Positions 47,996 to 57,437 of a stretch of DNA of 64,000 nt are shown here, piece after piece. The DNA is from Diospyros lotus (Eukaryota; Streptophyta; Magnoliopsida; Ericales; Ebenaceae): positions 27,599,316 through 27,663,315 of the forward strand of contig NC_068339.1 of the NCBI RefSeq assembly GCF_014633365.1, in the 5' to 3' direction. Position numbers and translations under genes: made by a program. Numbering within the stretch: position 1 is the stretch's first letter; every line of letters begins with the position of its first letter. The notes beneath the pieces were generated by a model that was not told the DNA's origin, ran no database searches, and was given only the letters and a program-made list of their open reading frames with translations.

Positions 47996-48379
47996 AAAGA
48001 AGAAAAAAAAACAACAATAATAATAATAATAATAATTTGTTGTATTCATGTTTCTATCAGTCTAACTTATCTTTGAGTTCATATTGGCTTAGCTTCTCAC
48101 AGAGAACATCTTATGTGTGTTCAAACTAAAGACTTCCAGCAATATACAAGTAAGCCATTGGATCTTTTTGCTCAAAAAAAATTGAAGACATCTAGGTATT
48201 CCTTACACCATTTTTTGCAAGTTGGGGGGTAAAGGTATGCTTGAATTGTTGTGATAATCCATGCTTATTTGTACATATATCTGTTGATGATATTCTGTGT
48301 GAACTTAAATTTTGTGTTAATGGAAATTTAGGACCTTAGAAGTATGTGCATAAAAAAAAAAAAAATTTGAAGTATGCTG
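47996..48379 (+). other. Athila post-pol stretch with purine tract
   Basis: AT-rich non-coding sequence with an (AAT)n run at 48018-48036 and a purine/G-rich tract AAGTTGGGGGG near 48219-48229 that resembles a polypurine tract. No LTR follows, so it is an internal tract. Confidence 0.5.
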
Positions 48380-49450
48380 ATATTCGAATATCGTATTCGG
48401 ATGAATTCGATCATTCGAATGTGTGGTAAACCATTCGAATAACCCCTAAGCTGTTGAAGTATTAATCGAAAAAGCATTCAAATAACCCCTGTTGTATTTG
48501 AATGACAGTAAAAATTCATTCGAATGAGGGCACTGTTGCATTCGAATGATCGGCTAAATCCCTTCACAAATGAGATTACTGTTTAAAATTCATTCGAATG
48601 AGTGTGTTATTTCTTTAAAAAGCCGCAGCTCGCATTCAAAGACCCTCATATTCATTCAAATAACCCGACCTTCATCTGAATCCATCTCTAACATTCGAAT
48701 ATGGCTTTGTTCTGTTTTTGTCAATTAAAAAATTAAAAATAAAAAATAGAATAAATAAATAAATAAAAATATCAAAATCAAAATAAAATCTTTCTCTTGA
48801 CGTTCGGATAAGTCATTCGAATGATGCTTTGCATATTCAAATGACTATTGTATTCGAATAACCTATAGTTCTTTGTGAGCGTATTGCTTAAAACATTCGA
48901 ATGACCCTCATAGTCATTCAAATGACCGAGAAATTCATTCAAATAACATTACTGTTGCATTCGAATGAGTAGCTCAAAGCCTTCAATAATCAAGTTACTA
49001 TTTTAAATTCATTCGAATGAATTTTGCCCACATTCGAATGAGGCGTCCAGTCTTTTAAAAGCCTCCAGCGAACATTTGAATAAACCCTTGCTCATTCGAA
49101 TCTCCTATTGCTTGTTGTTCTGATACCCGAACCCTCATTTGAATCGCCCAGCGATCATTCAAATCTGCCTCTATCATTCAAATGAACCCAAAATCATTCG
49201 AATGATTCCCCTGTTAGTTTCATAACCAATCCACAATCCGAATCGACACACCCCATTACATTCAAATCTCCTCATCAATCCATGTGACCCTTCATCCATT
49301 GCACCTGAACCCTCCATATAAATCCGCGTATCATCCATTCCAAATCATCCTATTCATCTTCCAAGCATTCATTTGAGGATCATTGTGGGTTACCGAAGTG
49401 GAAGCACGGTGACCATTCATTCAAATAGGGAGTTGCTGCATTCGAATGCT
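48380..49450 (+). repeat. Internal ATTCGAAT palindrome array of Athila
   Basis: About 16 exact ATTCGAAT words plus a similar number of ATTCAAAT, ATTTGAAT and related variants lie in 1.07 kb between pol and the 3' ORF. The word is the same as in this element's 5' LTR (38860-39482), though the sequences between words are not alignable by eye. Most lie before the TATA-like box at 49317. Confidence 0.85.
49317..49323 (+). promoter_or_regulatory. TATA-like box before the Athila 3' ORF
   Basis: TATAAAT in CCATATAAATCCG lies just after the dense part of the palindrome array and about 370 bp before the ATG of the extra ORF. A splice-donor-like AAAG/GTAAGG lies at 49468-49474. Promoter function is inferred from the layout only. 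Confidence 0.35.
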
Positions 49451-49683
49451 TTAGAAGGATACATCAGAAAGGTAAGGGTTGTTTAAATCATTTAAATTTA
49501 AACAGCATTTGGTTGGGTGAAGGAGTTGTTGGCTTGAGGGAGTGAAGGAAATTATTGTGAGAATGAGAGGATTAGTTGGGTGATTGAAAGAAGAAGAGAA
49601 AGGGAGAAACCGAAATTGTGCCTGCCAACTGTTTGAAAAAATTCCAAGGCTAAGTCCCTAGACCAAACATCCATCAATTAGCA

Positions 49684-50690
49684 ATGTCTCCAACAAAAAA
49701 TGCCCTAAAATTGTAGGAGAAAGTTCTAGGGCCTCAAAAAGACAAAAGAAAAGAACCCCCTACCACCCCCACCATTGATCTGAATCCACCATATTCAAAT
49801 GTTAGGTTCATTAGCCCTACTGCTGAACAAAACTATAGAGAGGGTTACGCAAAGAAACCAGTGCTTTGTGAGAGGGGAATCATGTTAGAACAATTTGAAG
49901 AGCCCCCATGTGATTTGTTGTCATTGATTACTACCAAGGAATGGTAGTCTTGGGTTAAGTTTCAACACAAGGCCATTACAACCCTAGTTAAAGGGTTTTA
50001 CACAAATGTGACCAGCAGTAGAGATGACTCAGGGAATAGGTGCTTAATTACTGAAGTGAGAAAGGTAAAGATTGAATTAAGGCCCTATGATATTTCTGAA
50101 ACATTCCAAATCCCAAGAGAGGCATCACATAGGGACCCTAAGGAGGCAAATGCAGATTTGGGGAAGGAGAACCTAGCTAGGATCTTGACAGAAAAAGATG
50201 ATGCTATATGGTTAGGTCCTACCCTCCCGAAGAAGAATTTATCCCCTAAATGCATCATCTTACATAGACTTCTTTGCTCTCACTTTATGCCCCACGCATT
50301 CACTAGCAGTGTCTCAGTTAAGCAAGCCACATTTATAGGGAAGATGATCCTAAGGGTGCATATAGACTTGGCCAAGCACATCTTCGATACCATTGACTTA
50401 GTGGCCAAGAATGCACATGGAGGAGGAGGACTACCATTTGGATGGTTGATTACCTACTATGTGTTGAAGAACGGGGTAAAGGAGAAGGCAACATTTGAAG
50501 TCATCAAGCCCATAGATAGGATCAGCCCATCATCCACATGAAGGAGTATAGGGCAGTTGAAGAGGCTAGAGGCAATAACACCTGAAAGAGGAGAAGCATC
50601 AGGCATGCCGGTTGAAGAACAAGAAGCACCATCTCAAGAACCGTCACTGCAAGAGACCCAGACAGAGAGGCGAGAGGAAGATCATTTTGA
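49684..50690 (+). pseudogene. Athila 3' ORF (plant transposon-protein type)
   Basis: A single frame from ATG 49684 (MSPTKNALKL) runs to the element break with only three nonsense codons: TAG 49714, TAG 49945 and TGA after SPSST (50539-50541). It includes VRFISPTAEQNYREGYAKKP, LCERGI, FEEPPCDLLSLI and, in the 178-residue open part, KVKIELRPYDISETFQIP, then LARILT and HFMPHAFTSSVSVKQATFIG. This is the conserved protein found after pol in many Athila elements and also as stand-alone plant transposon proteins. Its function is unknown. The acidic, glutamate-rich C-terminus is cut off by the Tekay junction. Confidence 0.75.
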
Positions 50691-51073
50691 TAGTCTATAC
50701 ACAATCGTAGACTACCGTCCTTCTTCACAAACAAAACTAGAGCTCCCCACAGTAAAGTACTCGGTCGGATAAATCCCTTATCCATTAAATCTTGAAGTTG
50801 GATTTTTAATTCCCGTAACTCAACTGGTGCCATTCAATAAGTAGGTATGGAAATTGAACTTGTTCCCAACAACAATTAAATGGTAAATTCCACTTCTCGA
50901 TCTAGGGGTAAACCGGACAAGTCTTCAAGAAATACATCCATAAACTCCTTAACTACTTCCACATCTTCCGGCTTCTTTTCTAACTCACCTGCAACTACCA
51001 TGTGAGCTATATAGCCATATGCTCCTTTTTCCAACAATCTACTTGCTCCAATGCTGATACAAACTTGAGTCAA
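50690..51073 (-). pseudogene. Tekay RT N-terminal fragment
   Basis: The minus strand reads VVKEFMDVFLEDLSGLPLDREVEFTI (the typical start of chromovirus RT), then [41 protein letters not shown], after which similarity ends. A frame change separates the two open parts near 50850. The palm with the catalytic Asp residues is missing. Confidence 0.88.
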
Positions 51074-51084
51074 TTTTCTACTAA

Positions 51085-51393
51085 CTAACCCATGAATTCC
51101 ACAGCTTTTCCTCTAGGGCATCCCAACCTCACTATTTTCTTCAAATAGTCCATACTGGCACAATATCGAGAAAGAAAGTCCATGCCTAAGATTACATCAT
51201 AATCTTGTATCTCCATCAAGATCAAATCTATCTCGAATTTCTCACCTTCAACTTCCACATCACTACCATGATTCATTACCAAGGGTTCTAGACCCAAACT
51301 CCTAGCAGAATTAATTACCATGAAAGAATGAGTGGCACTAGGGTCCACCAATGCATGCACAAGAGTAGCATGGATCAAGAGAGTACCTTCCAC
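51085..51393 (-). pseudogene. Tekay aspartic protease
   Basis: A 102-residue open frame reads ALVDPSATHSFM, corresponding to LIDTGATHSF with the catalytic motif altered (D-T-G to D-P-S), then SLGLEPL, and DVILGMDFLSRYCASMDY, the second conserved protease block. The altered active site suggests an inactive enzyme. Confidence 0.85.
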
Positions 51394-51403
51394 TATGCTC
51401 GGA

Positions 51404-52500
51404 TCAACCCTTGCCTCCCTCTTTGTCAGATGGTATACTCAAGCTGGCTGCGAGTTCTACTTCCCCTCGAACTTCTTCCCTTGCTTCGCCCTTCCTCCTT
51501 GAGGACAATTTCGAGAGTAATGTCCCGGTTGATTGCAAGCGAAACAAATCACCTCCTTCTTTGGCATGTCCAAGATCTTCAATGGCTTCTTTGATGGACA
51601 ATCCCTGAAAAAATGTCCTAGTTCCCCACAAGTGTAATAGCCTGCCCCTTTAGCCGCTGCTCCGCATTTCTTACTTGTGTGTCTTTTCTAGCATTTCTTA
51701 CAATACCTCTCTTTCTTGAAGTTTGCTTCCTCAGGCTGCTTGAACTGAATAGTTGGAGTGCCAGTTAGCTTTTCTTTGTCCTTTACTTCTGCTTTCAACT
51801 CTCCACCTAGCTTGAGCTCTACTTGGGACAACATATTCCTTTCAGTCGTGGTGGCTTTCTCAACCGCCTCCTCATAGGTGCGTATATTCCAAGCATACAA
51901 CACCTGCTTGACTTCCTTCCTCAGCCCTTGTAAAACTTTATGAGCCTTCTCGTGATCATCCAATGTGTACATCAGTACATACTTTCTCCACTTAGAAAAT
52001 TAGGCCTCATATTGCACCACCGACATCTCCGCTGTCTGTGTCAAGTTCAAAAACTCATGTCTCTTTATCTCACGCCAATACTCTGGAAAGTATTTGTCAT
52101 TGAAAGCGGTTCGAAATCACTCCCATGTGATTGGCAACACTCTCGTCTCCTCTCCTTCCCGAATTGTATTCCGGGCCCTTAAGACTCCGACCATGGTCTT
52201 CCACTAGATGCCTACCTCTTCCAACATAAAAGTCGCACACCTCACTTGATGTTCCACCGGGCATTCTAAATGTTCTAACAACTTCTTTATCTGTTTTAGC
52301 CAATACTCTCCCACACTTGGGTCACCCTTAAAACTCGATGGACACATGTCTCGGTACACTTTCAACCAATTCGTAGCTGGAGTTTCTTGTCTATTCATGG
52401 AGTTTATCATCATCTCTACGAATCTTTCAAATGATCTTTTGTCGCTCGGCAGCCTCGAGCCACTGCCCTCGGAGACATCTTGAGCTGGGTGGCTAGTTTA
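51404..52500 (-). pseudogene. Tekay gag with zinc knuckles
   Basis: From about 52420 the minus strand reads WLKVYRDMCPSSFKGDPSV.EYWLKQIKKLL, then CATFMLEEV, FNDKYFPEYWREIKR.EFLNLTQ, then VLQGLRKEV and a zinc-knuckle region. Two knuckles are visible: YTCGELGHFFRDC, whose first Cys is lost, and CFACNQPGHYSRNC, which is complete (CCHC). At least three stops interrupt the frame. The protein would form the capsid and bind RNA. Confidence 0.85.
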
Positions 52501-52805
52501 GATTCCTTCTTCTATTTAATCGCTCCTCACGATTCATCCATTCTCGCTACCAGACAACTTATACATACTATACCATACGTAATTTATTATCATCCATAGT
52601 CTCATGCAATCACAATTTTTCCAACACATTCATTTCATTTATGAACAATCATGATTACATCAGAAGACTCCCCAATTACACACATCACAAAAGAAGGGGT
52701 TTGCCTACAATCATTCTTGACCACTAGCCAAGTACAAAACAAGTTACAACATTCCCATAACACCCAAAACCCGACCCTCAAAGCCCTTACATTCCTAACA
52801 CGTTC

Positions 52806-53460
52806 TCGCCTTACCCACAGTTGTCACGTCGCGACCCCTATCGGAAGGCCTACCCAGCCCATCAACCTCAAAGTTACCCTGAGGTTCTCCCAGACTTGCC
52901 TCACCCTGCCACCTCATACTAGCTGGGTCACTGAAGTATGGCAATTCAACAGTTTAGGTATCAAGCTCCTCTGTGGGCTCCTCATAAGGGTCCTCAAGAG
53001 AGTCTACCTCGTTCTCAAAACCTTCAGTGGTGTCCTGTGAATCCTCGTTGCTCTCAACATTTTCCTCATCTAGACTCACGGGCTTGCACTCCATCTTCTT
53101 AGACTGCCACACATCGGTCTCTCGAAGCATCTCAATAAATAGGGCAAAATTCTACATCACATGTGCCTTCCTGGAGATCTTTCGAGCATGATGCTTCCAA
53201 TTCCCGCTCAACAGACCCGCTACATAATGTACTTTAACCTCTTCTAACAACTCTCGAGTTAAAGTCGTACCCGGGTGCTCAGTCATCACATCTTCAACCT
53301 TGTTCAAGTACCGCTGAATGAGCTCACTAAGTCTTATCACAGGGAGCACTAAAGTCCACTGGGACTTTAGCCTCCGTATGTAGTCCCTCATGAGCCAAAT
53401 CGAGCGAAACGGTTGAGGTCTCTCCATACTTAAAAATAGGAAAAGCCACAAGATAATCAC
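52806..53460 (-). pseudogene. Leader ORF between Tekay PBS and gag
   Basis: One frame on the minus strand runs about 218 codons with only two nonsense codons (after KAHVM and after EELDT). It starts near MERPQPFRSIW, has a basic first half (LKSQWTLVLPVIRLSELIQ, WKHHARKISRKAH) and a strongly acidic second half rich in Glu and Asp (residues about 135-175), and ends GKARTC. I do not recognise the family. Frame conservation across 650 bp in an otherwise decayed element suggests that it once encoded a protein. Confidence 0.45.
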
Positions 53461-53591
53461 TCATCCACCCAAACCATATAAGAATCCAACCACAATCAAT
53501 AAAACAACGAGAATAACTCTCATCATGTATCACCCAAATCCAACGAACTCCCATAAGTCCCTAAACCTTAACTCATCACATAAATCATAAC

Positions 53592-53604
53592 GCCTTGATA
53601 CCAA
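53592..53604 (-). other. Tekay primer-binding site
   Basis: Minus strand TTGGTATCAAGGC directly follows the LTR end (GGGCGTTATAG), an initiator-Met-type site. It fixes the orientation and the LTR boundary. Confidence 0.8.
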
Positions 53605-53605
53605 C

Positions 53606-56600
53606 TATAACGCCCCGCTCCCACCACATGTGTCACTAGTGAATAATCAACCGGACTACTCACACGCCAAGGCAATAATGAAGAGACAAGCTATGTTTCA
53701 ATGAGAAACGCCCTAAGTGGGAACTAGGTTTCGCCCCTCCCTTTGCCTCACTTAAGGATTCGAGAAACGGAATATCAAAGACCTTGCAGAATTAAACCTG
53801 AAACCTTGGTGAGCGTCACCCTTTTTTAGCTTATAATGATGAGCTAAGGATGATTCACCCAGGACTTGACAAGAAACAACCAAATCACAACTCACTTTAC
53901 TACACTATGGCTCAAGGTCTTAATTATTAGAAAAATACATTTGACCTAACTATTAACCCATTTCTCATTTCTAAATTTCCTTAGAAAATATTTGGGTTAA
54001 TCTCCCCTTTGAAAGATTTAATCAATTTCTCCTTAGCCAAACCTTCAGTTATTTTTCCAAAAATACATCAAACTTCCAACATTTAATAAGTAACTTTTTG
54101 GGATTCAAACACTCATTTTTCCCTCCTTTTTCCCAAATTCAAGAAAAAGACTCATTTATTTGATTTTTCAAAGATCGAAAATTTTCCATAATGCTTCAAC
54201 ATTTACAATAATTTAATAAATATTTTTGGGGCACAAATTCCCATTTATTTATTTATAAAATATATTTTTTTAAATTCAAAAATTCCAGCAATTAAGGAAA
54301 AACCCAAAAAAAAACAGCAAGGGGGCGGCAATAACACAACAACGCGTATGCCGCGCGCGAGGGCCGCATCAACGCGCGCTGGGCCGGGCGAGCCAACCGC
54401 ATGTGTGCACGCCTATTGGCAGCAGCAGCCTACTAGCCTCTCTTCTTCTTCTTCTCTTTTTTTTTTTTTTTAAATATATCTCATACTTTCCAGAATTTAA
54501 TTATGCATAAATTAAACATAAATCTCCCATATTCACCCCAAAATAAGGCCATACAACCCATGAGGTACTTGCACAACATACACCAAAATAGGATACATAT
54601 TCAAGTTTAAACTCTATCAAACTTTAAAACACCATTACAAAATATAAAGGCCACACAGCTAGTCTTCCATACTCATAGCCCTTACCCCTTCCAAGATGAC
54701 CTTTCCCTTTGAGCTTTCACCACCTACAAAGAGGTCCAAAATGACCTTATGAGCTATTGCTCAATAAGGGTGCAATGCAAGGAAAATGAGAGCATAAGTA
54801 ATCATGTAATGCGAGATGTAATGAAAATATGGATAGTCTTCCTAGCCTTCACAACCATACAAGGTGGAGACTTCAACCAACCCCTTTTTCCCAATTCCTA
54901 ATCCTCCTTATGGCCAAAGGTCCACTAAAGCACACAATGCATATATACTTGCAAACACATGTAACTCATAACAAACATTTACTAGGCATGCAGGACCACC
55001 ACCCATGGGGTCATCCCTTACCTTAAACTTCTTTAGATCTCCCACAATCTTTAGCTTGCAAGACGTATTTGCTTTCAACCCTTAAAAAAAAATAATCTTT
55101 GATCATTAAAGTTATTTTTAAGACTATAGATTGAAATAACTAGAAGGCTTTCAAGGCTTACTTCTTGCTTGTCACTTGAGCTTCCCTACTTCTTCTTCAA
55201 ATTCACTCACGGTCAAAGAGATTTGGCCTTCTCCTCCTCCCTTTTATTTATATTTCTCTTTTTTCTCATTTTAATTTTTTATTTTCAACTCAAGATTCAA
55301 TCCAAGCCTTTGGATCTCATGAGATTAAGATAACCAATCTCCACCCTTCACTACAAGCATAATCCATGTGCTTAATGAACTTTTAATCTCATCTTTTAAT
55401 CACATAGGATTCAATCTCTACCCTTGAGAAGAAACACAATCCTTGGCCAACGAGAAAATTCCCTTATCCAACAAGATCTCCACTATCCATTTCTTAAAAT
55501 TAATCTCTCATTATGTTGGCAATCCATGCCAATCTTTAAGAACCACTCATGGCCCTTGGATCAAGCCTTATTCCAAGACCAATTCTCAACTATTAGATTT
55601 TTTGAATTTTTAATTTCTCATCATTTATTTAAATGGGACTATTTTCATATACATCACTTTAAAAGACATACTTCACATGATTTTCCATTTAATTTAATAA
55701 GATTATTTTCCATCATAATTGCAAAACAACTTTCCAATTTCTTTTCCATTTACCTTATTTACCCTAATGATTACCAGCACTAAGGCTAGAGTGACTCCTT
55801 TATAATCCTATTTGATTTACTTTAATCACTCTTTTTTACTCAAAATATCCACCCACAAAATAATTCACACATCTCTTCTCCCAAGAATTTGTCAAGTGTC
55901 ATTTATACACTTAATTTGGCCATTTCTTATTTCTTTAATATCTCATCTTCTTGAATCAGAACTTGCCAAGTGTCACTATTTGTACTTGGCCCCCAATCCT
56001 CAATCTTGGCCATCCAACATTTTTCTATAAATTAATCAAAATTAAATCATTCACATAGGATTTATTTACACATTTTCACCCATAATAATTCTCTTTTAAT
56101 GGGATAATATCAAAATTACCATATTGCCCATCTAGAGACATCTCAAATTATAAATCATTCACATAACAATCTCTTTTTTTTTTCCTACAATCATTCAGAG
56201 GTACCGCCACATGTCTATCTCAGGAAGCACCACGTGTCCTCTGAATCTCCAGAATCTCCATCCCAGATTTGATTTGAACGAGAGAGACCCGGTTAACCGA
56301 GATTTTCTCTAACGTCATCTTTCAGAGATTATCTTATCTCTTTGGAGAAAGCTTTATGCCATCTATAAATGGAGGTCAATTTATACATGTATGGGCATCT
56401 GACTACTGAGTGACTTTCCATTTCGGGTATCTTCTTCTACTAACTTGAATGTCGGAGTCCTCCCAAAGGATTAAAGCCCCATCCTTGCAGGTAATTGATT
56501 CTAGGTAAACCTCAATAATCGGTCCAATATCATCACCTTCCTATGGTACCATGAAGACTAGAAATGGCAGGGGTGAGCTGCAGGTTTCATACTGCATTAA

Positions 56601-57002
56601 ACTTTCAAGAATTTAATTTTGGCCCTTTTGTTGTTATTACACTAGAGCCTAGGAAACTTTTGTTTATCATGCATAGACCGTTCCAACTTATAAAAATGTC
56701 AATTTGACCCATCAAAATTTTTTAAATTTCATCCACAAGCCCTTGAGATGTTTGAAGAATATTTATTATGGATATAGACCTTAATAATTAATTACTTTAT
56801 CACCATGTAATAAATTATTATTCTTATTATTATTTGCTTAATTCTTGACCATGTAATTTCCTTGAATTTTCTATTTAGTTTATTTAATTAAATGCCTTCC
56901 ACATGTATATATTTATATGCATTGATAGTAATTTAGGAATATTTTGTTTTCTTTTAAGATTTCAACTAATTAAAATTAAATTTCAAAAATTTCGGGTATT
57001 AC
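53606..57002 (-). repeat. Tekay 5' LTR, probably with internal insertion
   Basis: The minus-strand start GTAATACCCGAAATTT (57002) matches other Tekay LTR starts. The end lies at the PBS. A TATA box lies near 55245 (atataaataaaag), followed by 'gaaggccaaatctc'. A GC-rich CGCGCG segment at 54340-54410 is in the transcribed leader. The distance from LTR start to TATA is about 1.75 kb against 0.7 kb in the solo LTR at 13290, so roughly 1 kb of extra DNA lies between 55300 and 56600. Confidence 0.75.
56180..56530 (+). mobile_element. Possible Tat-like LTR piece nested in the Tekay LTR
   Basis: On the plus strand a TATA-like 'ctataaatgg' near 56358 is followed by 'ttgaatgtcggagtcctcccaaagg...ccttgcaggt', which resembles the leader of the Tat LTR (31470-31515, 'cgtcagagggtctttgtgggagatctttcctg') and of the Tat-like solo LTR. 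Ends were not located. This could account for the extra length of the host LTR. Confidence 0.35.
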
Positions 57003-57177
57003 CTTCCTTGTTTGTGTTGTTGCCATCCATCTAGCTTTAATTCTATGAAAATGAAAATGAATGGTGTACTTCAACTTGCTAGCTAGCAAAATAGCATATT
57101 GAATGACCAAAAGAGCAGATTATATTAATAATTAATTAAACTCATACAAATAGAGAAAATTAACCATAATAAATTAA

Positions 57178-57400
57178 TTAACAGGCTTTGGAAGGAACAC
57201 ATTGGAGAGGACCGGCATCAGAAGTCAAGAGAGGAACCAGCGATCCTGGAGACACAGGAAACAGCTGTGGGTGCGAGTAGAGAGGAGCGCAGCTCCCCCA
57301 CCCTGATGGAACAAAGAAGGCTCCGTTCTCAAAAACATCATTTGCAGACCTCCATTTCCACTTCTCCCACCCTTCGTTTGTCTCTCTTTTTGTGACCTAT

Positions 57401-57437
<37 letters not shown>

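Larger units (their letters stand above)
38675..50690 (+). mobile_element. Athila element with extra 3' ORF, lacking its 3' LTR
   Basis: The order is 5' LTR, PBS, gag, protease, RT, RNase H, integrase, an internal palindrome array, and an extra ORF. It is interrupted in integrase by a SIRE-like LTR (45630-47579). At about 50690 the extra ORF meets the RT of a Tekay element in the opposite orientation, and no Athila 3' LTR is present. Many frameshifts and stops are present. Domain content, the PBS and the 3' ORF place it in Athila. Confidence 0.85.
50690..57002 (-). mobile_element. 5' half of a Tekay/Del chromovirus
   Basis: On the minus strand this has a 3.4-kb 5' LTR, a PBS, a leader ORF, gag with zinc knuckles, protease and the first part of RT, then stops inside RT at the junction with Athila (RLCIDY is the last recognisable RT sequence). 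RNase H, integrase, chromodomain and 3' LTR are absent. Frames are broken in several places. Confidence 0.85.

Noticed and set aside
48215..48240. Polypurine tract suggesting the Athila 3' LTR starts here
   Set aside because: The following sequence does not match the 5' LTR, and a conserved Athila ORF lies further downstream, so it is an internal tract.
48380..49450. CRISPR-like pattern of short repeats and unique spacers
   Set aside because: The words are 8-10 bp, palindromic, irregularly spaced and in a plant retrotransposon, with no cas genes.
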